Shown here piece by piece: positions 7,767 through 16,478 of a DNA stretch of 64,000 nt. The stretch comes from F1-80-MAGs062 sp046345315 (GTDB lineage: Bacteria > Planctomycetota > Planctomycetia > Planctomycetales > Planctomycetaceae). The translations under genes and the position numbers were made by a program. Position 1 is the stretch's first letter. Each line of letters starts with the position of its first letter. The stretch covers positions 11,615-75,614 of the forward strand of contig JBKDKA010000091.1 of assembly GCA_046345315.1 (NCBI GenBank), given 5' to 3'. Below the pieces are notes generated by a model that did not search any database, had not been told where the DNA came from, and was given only the letters and a program-made list of their open reading frames with translations.

Positions 7767-8642
7767 ATGAAACGGGGCGAATTCATATCAACGGTAATCA
7801 GTTCAGCGGGAGCAGTTTCGCTGGAGAGTTCACTTCGAGCGATGGCTGATGATCTGCCCGAGCAGGATCTCATGATGCCGGCATTCTTTATCGGGCATGG
7901 CAGTCCGATGAACGCGATCGAGGACAATGTGTTCATTCGCGGCTGGCGTGATGCGATGAAGGAGATTCCAGTGCCTCGGGCCATCCTCTGCGTCTCCGCG
8001 CATTGGCTGACGCGAGGTACCTGGGTGACTGCTGCGAATGTGCCTCGCACGATTCACGATTTTCGTGGATTTCCTCGACAGTTATCAGAAGCACAATACC
8101 CTGCGCCGGGATCTCCGAAGATTGCGCAGTCAATTTCGGAAAGTGTTTCCGACGTTCGAATCGGGCTTGATCAGACATGGGGGCTTGACCACGGTGCCTG
8201 GTCAGTTCTGATGCCGGTATTTCCGAAGGCAGACATTCCGGTGCTTGAACTGAGTATCGATGAACGACAGCCCCCGGGCTGGCACTATGAGCTTGGGAGA
8301 ATGCTGGTCGGACTTCGCAGGCGAGGTGTGCTCATCATCGGAAGCGGCAATATCGTCCACAATCTCGGGATGCTCAATCCTCGCATGCCCGAAACAGGAT
8401 TCGATTGGGCCGATGCATTCGACGACAAACTCAAATCATTGATCCGGAAGCACGATCATCGATCACTGATTGAGTACACCGCACTTGGCCGAGAAGCCAA
8501 ACTGTCAGTTCCAACTCCTGATCATTTCTACCCGTTACTCTATACGCTGGGCCTTCAGACCAGGACCGACACAGTCAGCATTTTCAACGATCAATCCGTG
8601 ATGGGATCGATCTCGATGACCTCGGTCAGAATCGCGAGTTGA
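7767..8642 (+). CDS. ygiD: Class III extradiol dioxygenase, 4,5-DOPA dioxygenase (YgiD) type
   Basis: About 291 residues. The LigB-type core is clear: MPAFFIGHGSPMNAI near residue 38 (first metal His), AILCVSAHW with a second His, GLDHGAWSVLMPVFP, VLIIGSGNIVHNLG, and the late TPDHFYPLLY. These His residues are the usual non-haem iron or zinc ligands. Known members cleave catechol rings such as DOPA. ATG 7767 is preferred to ATG 7758 because gaggaa then sits 9 nt upstream. An N-terminal stretch starting MKRGEFISTVISSAGAVSL is absent from cytosolic YgiD and looks like an export signal, though it lacks a full twin-arginine pair. It follows the marR-yceI cluster at 218 bp. Confidence 0.88.
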   Translation: MKRGEFISTVISSAGAVSLESSLRAMADDLPEQDLMMPAFFIGHGSPMNAIEDNVFIRGWRDAMKEIPVPRAILCVSAHWLTRGTWVTAANVPRTIHDFRGFPRQLSEAQYPAPGSPKIAQSISESVSDVRIGLDQTWGLDHGAWSVLMPVFPKADIPVLELSIDERQPPGWHYELGRMLVGLRRRGVLIIGSGNIVHNLGMLNPRMPETGFDWADAFDDKLKSLIRKHDHRSLIEYTALGREAKLSVPTPDHFYPLLYTLGLQTRTDTVSIFNDQSVMGSISMTSVRIAS

Positions 8643-8764
8643 GAAAAACAGATGCTGAATCGCTGCGGAAACCGGATTGCCCCGACTCCTGAGTTCGACT
8701 GGATTCTCGGTTGCAGTCGATGCTCCGAAGAAGCCGGAACAATTCCACTCATGACACCGAGAAT

Positions 8765-9157
8765 TCATGAACGTCGAGTTTTCTGAATCGACTTTCGGAA
8801 CGTCGGGATGCTTTCCAGCGAGAAGATGATGACCTCTTCACCGCTGATAGTGCTGATGTCATGGTGAAGACTGACAATGTTCACGCCGGTGATCTTCCTG
8901 ATCAGTATTTCCAGCGCAGGGCGAGCAATCTCAATCAGCTGTGTTCTCACGTCTTTCAGCAGATCTCGCCCCTTCTCCGGGGCAACGGTCTGAACAAGGT
9001 GTTGCTCCGCTGCGGTCAGCACTCCCTGCAGACGAATCAGCAGCAGGTCATTGATCAGGAAACATCGGACATCCTTTGGACCGCGTCCCATGTATTCCTG
9101 TTCAAACTGTGCAATCCCTTCGCAGACTGCGGCCTCCATCTCGCCCTGAGTCATCAT
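8765..9157 (-). CDS. MpsC-like protein (DUF2294, PF10057)
   Basis: 130 residues from ATG 9157, preferred over an upstream in-frame start because the conserved domain begins MMTQGEMEAAVCEG and agagaaatc precedes it. Family signatures: GIAQFEQEYMGRGPKDVRCFLINDLLLIRLQGVLT, then EKGRDLLKDVRTQL, and VSLHHDISTISGEEVIIFSL at the end. In Staphylococcus MpsC belongs to a cation-translocating system, but no MpsA/MpsB genes are present here and the role of lone copies is unknown. It is encoded opposite to its neighbours. A close paralogue of this domain is fused to a response-regulator receiver at 26321-27178. Confidence 0.85.
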   Translation of the reverse strand: MMTQGEMEAAVCEGIAQFEQEYMGRGPKDVRCFLINDLLLIRLQGVLTAAEQHLVQTVAPEKGRDLLKDVRTQLIEIARPALEILIRKITGVNIVSLHHDISTISGEEVIIFSLESIPTFRKSIQKTRRS

Positions 9158-9564
9158 TAGATTTCTCTGCCTGAGTGCCTTCACGCTCGACAACATCAGT
9201 TCAACGAAAATCGGAGAGACCGATTTCGTGCAGATGTCGAATCATTCAATCGTACCCATGTCGAATTCAAATTGATATTCGCGCGTCGGATTCCTGCTCA
9301 TGCCCCCTGTTTGCCTCATGAATTCTGATTGCCGTTCAGGCAGCAGCTGGCTCAGGCCTTGGAAGACTTTGGAGAATGCACCAGGGTGACCGTATGCATG
9401 TTCGCGGGGATAAGCTCTTCGGCTTTGGTGTTTTCCGTTGTGGAAGAAGTCTTCGGTAGAACATGTAGTTTGTTGCATCCGCGTCTCACAACACGCAGAA
9501 AGTTCATTTTCCGTTATTCCGACAGATAGCGGCTGTTGACATTGCTATACACAGACGACTTGTG

Positions 9565-9684
9565 ATGATGGACTCGATGTTGGAGGTGTCAAACTCCGGC
9601 ATTGATATCTCTGGCAGTCGGATGATCAATGAAATGGCAACTCGTTTACGAGGGGCCAGTCTTCAGGTAAGCCGACGTGATTGA
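9565..9684 (+). CDS. Possible 39-residue leader peptide
   Basis: ATG ATG GAC TCG ... CGT GAT TGA, encoding MMDSMLEVSNSG through SLQVSRRD. The stop codon lies in the apical part of the terminator hairpin at 9669-9720, so a ribosome reaching it would cover the left arm. There is no strong ribosome-binding site and no known homologue. It could be a chance frame; it is listed only because of its placement. Confidence 0.2.
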   Translation: MMDSMLEVSNSGIDISGSRMINEMATRLRGASLQVSRRD

Positions 9685-9720
9685 ATACCCTCGGGTGTTT
9701 GATCACGTCGGCTTTTTTTT
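9669..9720 (+). terminator. Hairpin terminator in leader of YflT-like gene
   Basis: AAGCCGACGTGA (9669-9680) pairs with TCACGTCGGCTT (9703-9714); the apex adds AATACCC/GGGTGTT pairing, and a run of T follows. The next start codon is 27 nt downstream, with the Shine-Dalgarno aaggagg between, so it can act as an attenuator. It is related in sequence to hairpins at 16790 and 23339. Confidence 0.85.
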
Positions 9721-9746
9721 TGACCTTTAACTAAGGAGGTGCTCTG

Positions 9747-10313
9747 GTGATCAGGAATTCCGTGGGGGTGAATGATGGTTCGGGAAGCAGTGTGGTTGCT
9801 GTCTTCAGCACTCATGATCAGGCTGAGAATGCTGTCAGGGAACTGGAGCATTCAGGTTTCGACATGAAGCATCTGTCCATCATCGGTAAAGGATACCACT
9901 CTGAGGAGAATGTGGTGGGCTACTACAACGCGGGAGATCGCATGCTTTACTGGGGGACTCAGGGAGCCTTCTGGGGAGGCTTCTGGGCCCTGTTGTTCGG
10001 GTCCGGATTCTTCATGGTTCCCGGAATCGGTCCCGTGCTTGTGGCCGGCCCGGTTGTCGCCGCGATCGTGGGAGCTCTGGAGAGTGCAGCGCTGGTCGGA
10101 GGCATCAGTGCGCTCGGAGCAGCTCTGGCCAGTGTGGGCATTCCTCACAACAGCGTCGTTCTTTACGAAGGCTGTATCAAATCCGGACAGTTTCTGATGG
10201 TTGCTCACGGGACACCTTCTGAACTGGAGCAGGCAAAGATTCTGCTTGGCGGAACAGGCGCCACGAAGACTGACGTTTTTCTGTCAGATAAACCTGTCGA
10301 ACTGACAGCGTAG
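9747..10313 (+). CDS. General-stress YflT-like membrane protein
   Basis: 188 residues. The N-terminus has the YflT/general stress protein 17M-like fold (VVAVFSTHDQAENAVRELEHSG, then MKHLSIIGKGYH). A long Gly/Ala-rich hydrophobic segment (about 75-135, two or three spans with GAFWGGFWALLFGSGFF) splits the domain, and the C-terminal half returns to GIPHNSVVLYEGCIKSGQFLMVAHG. This layout is common in predicted stress proteins of unknown biochemistry. GTG 9747 is supported by a perfect aaggagg 7 nt upstream. A terminator hairpin lies in the leader. The stop codon TAG is the first base triplet of the following palindromic repeat. Dps is next downstream. Confidence 0.78.
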   Translation: MIRNSVGVNDGSGSSVVAVFSTHDQAENAVRELEHSGFDMKHLSIIGKGYHSEENVVGYYNAGDRMLYWGTQGAFWGGFWALLFGSGFFMVPGIGPVLVAGPVVAAIVGALESAALVGGISALGAALASVGIPHNSVVLYEGCIKSGQFLMVAHGTPSELEQAKILLGGTGATKTDVFLSDKPVELTA

Positions 10314-10407
10314 AGCGCATTTCAAAACCGGGACAGGCACCCTTGGAGTTTCACAATTGTCAGGCAAACACAGCTTCCGTCGGGAGCCAGTCCCGGTTTT
10401 GAAACCA
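10311..10407 (+). repeat. Palindromic intergenic repeat, type A, copy 1
   Basis: Outer arms TTTCAAAACCGGGACAGGC (from 10320) and GCCAGTCCCGGTTTTGAAA (to 10404) form a long imperfect inverted repeat. The element opens with TAGAGCGCAT, and that TAG is the stop codon of the preceding YflT-like gene. The other copies in this window are listed separately. Confidence 0.85.
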
Positions 10408-10442
10408 TCTGTAACACAGTTCTATACGAAACCTTTTCAAGA

Positions 10443-10976
10443 ATGAGCGTCATCATGAACACAACGATTTCCATCATCGCAGATTCCAGTCAGATGTATG
10501 AAACAGAGAACGACATTCCTCTTCCTCGCCGTACGGCCATCAATGTTCTGATGAATCAGCGACTGGCCTCAGCGATTGATCTCCAGCTGCAGCTGAAGCA
10601 GGCTCACTGGAATGTCAAGGGGCCGAATTTCATCGGACTGCATGAGCTGTTCGACACTGTCAGTGAGGCTATTGAGCCCTATGTTGACATGATTGCGGAA
10701 CGAATCGTTCAGCTGGGGGGAACGGCTGAAGGAACCATTCGTGGTGCAGCCGCTCGCTCAAGATTAACCGAGTATCCTGCAGGTATCGGCGACGGTTCGG
10801 CACACGTTAATGCTGTCGCCCATGCATTATCAACATTTGCCTATGAATCGCGTAACACGATCACAGAGGCTGGTGAACTTGAAGATGCCGTGACCGCTGA
10901 CCTTTTCACTGAGATCACTCGGGGGATTGATAAGTGGCTCTGGTTCGTAGAAGCGCACCATCAGGCAAACCGCTAG
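10443..10976 (+). CDS. dps: Dps DNA-protection / mini-ferritin
   Basis: 177 residues. The Dps signature is intact: LQLKQAHWNVKGPNFIGLHE followed by DTVSEAIEPYVDMIAERIVQLGG, which supply the inter-subunit His, Asp and Glu ferroxidase ligands, and the C-terminal ITRGIDKWLWFVEAHHQ. The dodecamer binds DNA and oxidises and stores iron using peroxide, protecting DNA under starvation and oxidative stress. An N-terminal extension of about 25 residues precedes the four-helix core. ATG 10443 lacks a strong Shine-Dalgarno; ATG 10455 is an alternative. Type A repeats lie on both sides, and the stop TAG is contributed by the downstream repeat. Confidence 0.95.
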   Translation: MSVIMNTTISIIADSSQMYETENDIPLPRRTAINVLMNQRLASAIDLQLQLKQAHWNVKGPNFIGLHELFDTVSEAIEPYVDMIAERIVQLGGTAEGTIRGAAARSRLTEYPAGIGDGSAHVNAVAHALSTFAYESRNTITEAGELEDAVTADLFTEITRGIDKWLWFVEAHHQANR

Positions 10977-11070
10977 GACGCATTTCAAAACCGGGACAGG
11001 CACCGTTCCTGCTGCAGATTCTGCAGGGCAATTCCATTTCCGATGGGAGCCAGCCCCGGTTTTGAAACCA
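10974..11070 (+). repeat. Palindromic intergenic repeat, type A, copy 2
   Basis: Arms at 10983-11004 and 11045-11067 (tttcaaaaccgggacaggc against gccagccccggttttgaaa), with an inner hairpin CTGCAGATTCTGCAG. The opening TAG is the dps stop codon. Confidence 0.85.
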
Positions 11071-11183
11071 CCTTTGGATTAATCAGCGTCGTGTTGACTG
11101 ATTCCCGTGGCGAGTCTCAACTTCACCGCCATACTTCGGGTACCGGCATCACTGAAAAACGTGGCCCTGACGAGTAAGAAACA

Positions 11184-12259
11184 ATGGTCACAGGAATCAG
11201 TCGACGGATCTGGATCGTTGCTGCAGTGGTCATCGTCAGCGGCATCACCTGGCTTGTTCTGGCATCCGGGAAGCCCGTCGGACCGGGCGAAGGGTTTATC
11301 AGTGGAAACGGGCGGATTGAAGCGACAGAGATTGATATCGCCACGACACTGCCTGGGCGAGTGATTGAAATCTCTGTGAATGAAGGAGACTTCGTGGATG
11401 CCGGGCAGCCACTGGCTCAGATGCAGATTGATTCACTGGATGCACAGAAGGATGAGGCTCAGGCACATTACCGACAGACCCTTGCCGCAGTGGCCAGCGC
11501 GGAAGCTCAAGTGGCAGTTCGTCGAAGCGACACCATTGCCGCATCTGCTGTGGCCGGGCAGCGAGAAAGTGAACTGGACACTTTCCGGCGACGGCTTGCA
11601 CGGTCTGAGCTGCTTTCAGAAAAGAATGCGTTGAGTGGGCAGGAGCTGGATGACGACCGTGCGGGTGTCAGAACATCAGAACGTGCACTGGCTGCATCCA
11701 GGGCTCAGATCGAAGCAGCGAATGCGGCAGTTGATGCTGCGTTGCCCAGGTCGCCGGAGCGAAATCCGGGGTTGCCGCGGCCGAAGCGACCATGGCGAGA
11801 ATCGAGTCAGATCTTCGAGACTGTCAGCTGAAATCACCGCTGGCTGGTCGAATCCAGTATCGGATTGCTCAGCCTGGCGAAGTGCTTTCGAGTGGCGGCA
11901 AAGTTCTGAATCTGGTGGATCTCAGCGATGTCTACATGACCTTCTTTCTGCCCGAAACCGTTGCCGGCCGAGTGCCGCTCGGATCCGATGTCCGAATCAT
12001 TCTGGATGCTGCACCACAGTATGTGATTCCGGCGAAAGTCTCATACGTCGCAAGCACAGCACAGTTCACACCGAAGACAGTGGAAACCGCGAGCGAACGT
12101 CAGAAGCTGATGTTTCGAATCAAAGCTCAGATCAGTCACGAGCTGCTTCTGCAGCATCTGCGGGTAGTGAAAACCGGCCTTCCGGGAGTGGCCTGGCTCA
12201 AGCTGAATCCAGAAGCAGAATGGCCGGAGAAGCTTCAGATCAGAGTACCCGAATCATGA
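11184..12259 (+). pseudogene. HlyD-family adaptor (YhiI-like), single-base frameshift
   Basis: Periplasmic adaptor of an ABC exporter, about 358 residues when restored. The first part (11184 to about 11744) has a membrane anchor, the lipoyl half-motif RVIEISVNEGDFVDAGQPLAQM, and a coiled-coil hairpin. The second part (frame +2, through 12259) continues ARIESDLRDCQLKSPLAGRIQY and the beta-barrel. At 11742-11750 the sequence ttgcccagg needs one more base (or re-reading one G) to give AALAQVAGAKSGVAAAE; as written the first frame runs to 11831 and ends in unrelated residues. Disabled gene, sequencing error or slippage cannot be separated here. The stop overlaps the ABC gene start (ATGA at 12256). 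Confidence 0.85.
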
Positions 12260-15081
12260 CGGACACTGCAGCTCAGGTTTCGGCAGCTGCCGTCAGTAAT
12301 GTTTCGCTGAAATATGGCAGGATCACGGCGTTGAACGACGTGACGCTGAACCTACCTTCGGGGCAGATGGTCGGAATCATCGGACCGGATGGTGTCGGGA
12401 AATCCAGTCTGCTCTCACTTCTTGCCGGGGCACGAGCTGTCCAGTCGGGTTCCGTTGAAGTTCTTGGCGGAAATATGACCCTGAAGTCACATCGACGAGA
12501 GGTCTGTCCGCAGATTGCCTACATGCCTCAGGGGCTGGGAAAGAATCTCTACGCTTCCCTTTCTGTTGAGGAGAACCTTCAGTTTTTCGGGCGTCTGTTC
12601 GGTCACAGCAAAGCTGAAAGTCGTCGACGGATCGATGAGCTGACTCAGAGTACAGGGCTGTTCCCCTTTCTTTCGCGCGCTGTTCAGAACCTGTCGGGCG
12701 GAATGAAACAGAAGCTTGGTCTCTGCTGCGCTCTGATTCACGACCCGCAGCTGCTGATACTCGACGAACCAACGACCGGAGTCGATCCACTGGCACGAGT
12801 TCAGTTCTGGGAACTGATTGCTCGAATTCGCAGTCAACAGACCGGAATGAGCGTCATTGTTGCGACAGCCTACATGGATGAAGCAAGCCGGTTTGACTGG
12901 CTCGTGGCAATGAACAGTGGTCGCATTCTTGCCACAGGAGCACCGCAGGATCTGCTCGTTCGCACAGGCACGACGTCTCTTGACGAAGCATTTATCGCAT
13001 TGATGCCCGAATCAGAACGCAGAGGGCATCGTGCTGTGCAGATTCCGCCGCTTGTCGCTGCCGGTGATGAAGAAATTGCGATCGAGGCTGTGGATCTCAC
13101 CCGGCGTTTCGGAAGCTTTACGGCAGTTGATCATGCGAGCTTTCGAATCCGTCGTGGGGAAATCTTTGGATTCATCGGGTCGAATGGATGCGGAAAATCT
13201 ACCACTATGAAAATGCTGACGGGGCTGCTGGAGCCCAGCGAAGGAAGTGCATCACTGTTCGGACACTCCGTGAATACTGAAGACATCGCGACACGGCGGA
13301 GAGTCGGATACGTGTCGCAGTCGTTCTCTCTTTACTCGGAGCTGTCCGTCCGGCAGAACCTGCTTCTGCACGCTCGATTGTTCAGTCTGCCGGTCGGCAT
13401 CATCTCCGATCGCGTTGCTGAAATGATCACTCGGTTCGGGCTGAAACCCTTCGTCGACTCCATGCCGGACACACTGCCTCTCGGTATTCGCCAGCGACTT
13501 TCGATGGCGGTGGCGATGGTGCACAGGCCGGAACTTTTGATTCTCGATGAACCGACTTCAGGAGTCGATCCGATCGCGCGAGACAGCCTGTGGCAGCTGA
13601 TGAGTGATCTTTCTCGCAATGACCGAGTGACCATCTTTATTTCGACGCACTTCATGAATGAAGCTGGTCGCTGCGATCGGATCTCATTGATGCATGCGGG
13701 CAGAGTTCTTGTAACGGATGCTCCTGCAGAACTCGTGAAGCGGCGAAATGCCACGAATCTGGAGGAAGCGTTTATCGGATACCTGAAAGAAGCCGAGGAA
13801 GCTTCGCCGACAGTCGAGCAGGACACACTGCGGACTGAAGAATTCGAACCGAGCGTAAGCATTCCGATGACTGTTCGTGAGCCTGTCTCGACCACCGCGA
13901 TGCCGACTGAGATCCGGGAGAAAGGAACTGCATCTGAGAGCAGCAGGCGACGGTATTTCAGCTTTCGTCGCGCGTGGAGCTACACGCTTCGTGAGACGCT
14001 TGAACTGCAGCGGGATCCATTTCGAGCGACGATGGCGCTGCTGGGTACAGCGATCCTGATGTTTGTGTTTGGATACGGGATCAGTCTTGATGTCAACGAT
14101 ATGACATATGCTGTACTGGACCGAGACCAGACGACAACGAGTCGGAATTATATGCTGAACATTTCCGGCTCTCGCTACTTCATCGAACATCCTCCTTTGA
14201 CTGACTACAACGATCTTGATCAGCGAATGCGAAGCGGAGAACTGTCGCTGGCCATCGAGATTCCCTCCGGTTTTGCTCGCGATGTCAAGCGCGGAAAGCG
14301 AGTGGAGATCGGGGCGTGGGTTGATGCAGCAATGCCAACGAGGGCAGAAACGGTGCAGGGTTATGTTCAGGGCCTTCATCGAAGCTGGCTGTCAGATGGA
14401 GCCACAGGACATTCCGGAAGGCGTGGTGTCGGAGCAGCTGCAGTCATTGAAACGCGATTTCGCTATAACCCGGATGTCAGGAGCCTTCCGGCAATGGTGC
14501 CCGGCGTCATCCCCATGCTGTTGATGATGATTCCTGCCATGCTGACAGCACTTTCCGTCGTCCGTGAAAAGGAACTGGGCTCGATCATCAACCTCTACGT
14601 GACCCCCGTCACTCGCAGTGAGTTTTTGCTGGGAAAGCAGTTTCCCTACATCGTTCTTGCGATGTTCAATTTTTTGGTGATGACGGTTCTTGCAGTGCTG
14701 ATATTTCAGGTACCCGTCAAAGGCAGTTTCCTGGCTCTCACCACTGGAGCACTGATCTTTGTGACGTTCTCCACAGGATTCGGACTGTTCGCATCGACTT
14801 TCACGAAAAGCCAGATTGCAGCGCTGTTTGCGACGATGTTCGGCACAATGATTCCAACCGTGCAGTTCGCCGGGCTCATCAATCCCGTTTCGTCGCTTGA
14901 AGGTTTCGCGGGTGTGATCGGCCGAAGTTATCCCGCGTCGCATTTCCTGATCATCAGTCGAGGTGTCTTCAATAAGTCGCTCGGCTTCAGCAGTCTGATC
15001 GGATCGTTCTGGCCCATGGCTCTTGCAGTTCCCGTCGTTCTCGGAGTGTCGATTGCACTTTTGAAGAAGCAGGAAACATAG
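12256..15081 (+). CDS. RbbA/YhiH-like ABC transporter: two ATPase domains fused to ABC-2 permease
   Basis: 941 residues. ATPase 1 (about 8-240): Walker A GPDGVGKSS (residues 43-51), signature LSGGMKQKL, Walker B LLILDEPTTGVDP. ATPase 2 (about 275-500): Walker A GSNGCGKSTT from residue 308, a degenerate signature LPLGIRQRL, Walker B LLILDEPTSGVDP. A linker leads to an ABC-2 membrane domain (about 580-941) with one early span, a large extracytoplasmic loop, and five or six spans near the C-terminus. This matches Escherichia coli RbbA (YhiH), encoded with an HlyD adaptor and a second permease as here. Substrate unknown. Start ATG 12256 overlaps the adaptor stop; a longer in-frame upstream extension only covers adaptor sequence and is not used. 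Confidence 0.92.
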   Translation: MTDTAAQVSAAAVSNVSLKYGRITALNDVTLNLPSGQMVGIIGPDGVGKSSLLSLLAGARAVQSGSVEVLGGNMTLKSHRREVCPQIAYMPQGLGKNLYASLSVEENLQFFGRLFGHSKAESRRRIDELTQSTGLFPFLSRAVQNLSGGMKQKLGLCCALIHDPQLLILDEPTTGVDPLARVQFWELIARIRSQQTGMSVIVATAYMDEASRFDWLVAMNSGRILATGAPQDLLVRTGTTSLDEAFIALMPESERRGHRAVQIPPLVAAGDEEIAIEAVDLTRRFGSFTAVDHASFRIRRGEIFGFIGSNGCGKSTTMKMLTGLLEPSEGSASLFGHSVNTEDIATRRRVGYVSQSFSLYSELSVRQNLLLHARLFSLPVGIISDRVAEMITRFGLKPFVDSMPDTLPLGIRQRLSMAVAMVHRPELLILDEPTSGVDPIARDSLWQLMSDLSRNDRVTIFISTHFMNEAGRCDRISLMHAGRVLVTDAPAELVKRRNATNLEEAFIGYLKEAEEASPTVEQDTLRTEEFEPSVSIPMTVREPVSTTAMPTEIREKGTASESSRRRYFSFRRAWSYTLRETLELQRDPFRATMALLGTAILMFVFGYGISLDVNDMTYAVLDRDQTTTSRNYMLNISGSRYFIEHPPLTDYNDLDQRMRSGELSLAIEIPSGFARDVKRGKRVEIGAWVDAAMPTRAETVQGYVQGLHRSWLSDGATGHSGRRGVGAAAVIETRFRYNPDVRSLPAMVPGVIPMLLMMIPAMLTALSVVREKELGSIINLYVTPVTRSEFLLGKQFPYIVLAMFNFLVMTVLAVLIFQVPVKGSFLALTTGALIFVTFSTGFGLFASTFTKSQIAALFATMFGTMIPTVQFAGLINPVSSLEGFAGVIGRSYPASHFLIISRGVFNKSLGFSSLIGSFWPMALAVPVVLGVSIALLKKQET

Positions 15082-15261
15082 ATTGCCAGCACCGTCTTTG
15101 CACAGGCATTCTTCGGCACAAAATCAGAGTTGAAATCCCCGGAGTTTGTTTAAAGGTTCAGTTTGATCGGTACAGGTGGTTCTGGCATGCGATCTGGAAG
15201 TGGTGCGAAGCTGACAATACTGGCTATCCTGCAGAACAGTGAAATAAGACTTAAAGGCTTC

Positions 15262-15342
15262 GACAAAAACGGGACAGGCACCCTTCAACCAACGAATTTT
15301 CTGGCGTATTGGCTTTGCTCAGGAGCCAGCCCCGGTTTTGTC
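15262..15342 (+). repeat. Palindromic intergenic repeat, type B, copy 1
   Basis: Arms at 15262-15283 (gacaaaaacgggacaggcac) and 15321-15342 (ggagccagccccggttttgtc). It lies between the RbbA-like gene and its permease and ends 11 bp before the permease start. It is nearly identical, inverted, to the copy at 20016-20096, including the interior. Confidence 0.85.
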
Positions 15343-15353
15343 GGGAGTCCTTA

Positions 15354-16478
15354 ATGTCACGGCCCGGCAACATCTATCGACTTGGCACAAAAGAACTATG
15401 GAGTCTTACCAGGGACCCCATACTGCTTGGGCTGATCATCTACACATTCAGCGTATCAATCTATATTTCTGCCACCGCGAAACCGGAGACCCTGCATCAC
15501 GCACCGATAGCAATCGTGGATGAAGATGACTCACCGTTGTCTGGCAGCATTGTGTCTGCTTTTGTTCCGCCGCGATTCATGACTCCCAGGATTATTTCTC
15601 TGCCGATGGTGGATCGCGGAATGGATCAGGGAGAATTCACTTTCGTTCTGAATATTCCACCGAACTTTCAGCGAGATGTTCTGGCCGAAAGGACACCCGC
15701 GATTCAGCTGAATGTGGATGCAACTCGAATGAGCCAGGCCTTCGTCGGCAGCAGCTATATTCAGCAGATGACCATGGATGAAGTCAGTGAGTTCACAGAG
15801 AGAAGACGCGGAATCGCCTCTGCGCAAGTCGATCTTGCTCTTCGAGCTCGGTTCAATCCGAATCTGGAACAGGCCTGGTTTGGTTCACTGATGGAAATCA
15901 TTAACAACGTCACGATGCTGTCGATCATACTCACTGGTGCTGCTCTGATTCGGGAGCGTGAACACGGTACGATCGAGCATCTGCTGGTGATGCCGGTAAC
16001 GCCTCTGGAGATCATGCTCGCAAAAGTCTGGTCAATGGGGCTCGTCGTGCTTCTTGCTGCCGGACTGTCACTGACATTCGTCGTACAGTTGCTGCTGCGA
16101 GTGCCGATTGACGGGTCAGTCAGTCTCTTCCTGATCGGTACAGCACTTCACTTGTTCGCGACAACGTCACTCGGAATCTTTATGGCGACTCAGGCGCATT
16201 CGATGCCGCAGTTCGGAATCCTGACTGTTCTGGTGATGATGCCACTGCAGCTTTTGTCGGGTAACGCAACACCTCGCGAGAGCATGCCGATCTTTATCCA
16301 GAACCTGATGCTGATCGCACCGACAACACACTTTGTCGCGATTGGTCAGGCTATCCTGTTCCGCGGAGCCGGCATCGCTGTTGTCTGGCCGTCGTTTGTA
16401 TTTCTGCTGCTCATCGGAACCGCATTATCTGCAGTGGCACTGAATCGATTCCGAAGGTCGATCAGCCGAACGATCTGA
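15354..16478 (+). CDS. ABC-2 type permease (YhhJ-like)
   Basis: 374 residues. One N-terminal span (about 20-40, LGLIIYTFSVSIYI), a large extracytoplasmic domain (about 45-175), then five or six C-terminal spans containing the ABC-2 hallmarks TGAALIREREHGTIEHLLVMPVT and LLSGNATPRESMP. It would pair with the membrane half of the RbbA-like protein, with the HlyD-family adaptor linking to the outer membrane. ATG 15354 is chosen; the open frame upstream runs through the type B repeat and is not coding. No strong Shine-Dalgarno is visible, perhaps because the repeat inserted close to the start. Confidence 0.9.
   Translation: MSRPGNIYRLGTKELWSLTRDPILLGLIIYTFSVSIYISATAKPETLHHAPIAIVDEDDSPLSGSIVSAFVPPRFMTPRIISLPMVDRGMDQGEFTFVLNIPPNFQRDVLAERTPAIQLNVDATRMSQAFVGSSYIQQMTMDEVSEFTERRRGIASAQVDLALRARFNPNLEQAWFGSLMEIINNVTMLSIILTGAALIREREHGTIEHLLVMPVTPLEIMLAKVWSMGLVVLLAAGLSLTFVVQLLLRVPIDGSVSLFLIGTALHLFATTSLGIFMATQAHSMPQFGILTVLVMMPLQLLSGNATPRESMPIFIQNLMLIAPTTHFVAIGQAILFRGAGIAVVWPSFVFLLLIGTALSAVALNRFRRSISRTI

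Larger units (their letters stand above)
9158..9746. other. Intergenic region with leader or small-RNA signals
   Basis: No well-supported gene over 589 bp. On the plus strand there is an extended -10-like TGCTATACA (9543-9551) beside a TTGACA (9536-9541), a possible 39-codon reading frame at 9565-9684, and a strong hairpin terminator at 9669-9720 just before the YflT-like gene. The nearest upstream plus-strand gene ends at 8642 and a minus-strand gene lies between, so the terminator probably ends a leader or small RNA that starts in this gap. Confidence 0.5.

Noticed and set aside
9242..9478. 78-residue minus-strand frame upstream of the MpsC-like gene
   Set aside because: No recognisable domain, odd composition, no ribosome-binding site.
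11635..12255. Upstream in-frame extension of the RbbA-like protein
   Set aside because: It only re-reads adaptor sequence in another frame; the conserved ATPase starts at ATG 12256, overlapping the adaptor stop.
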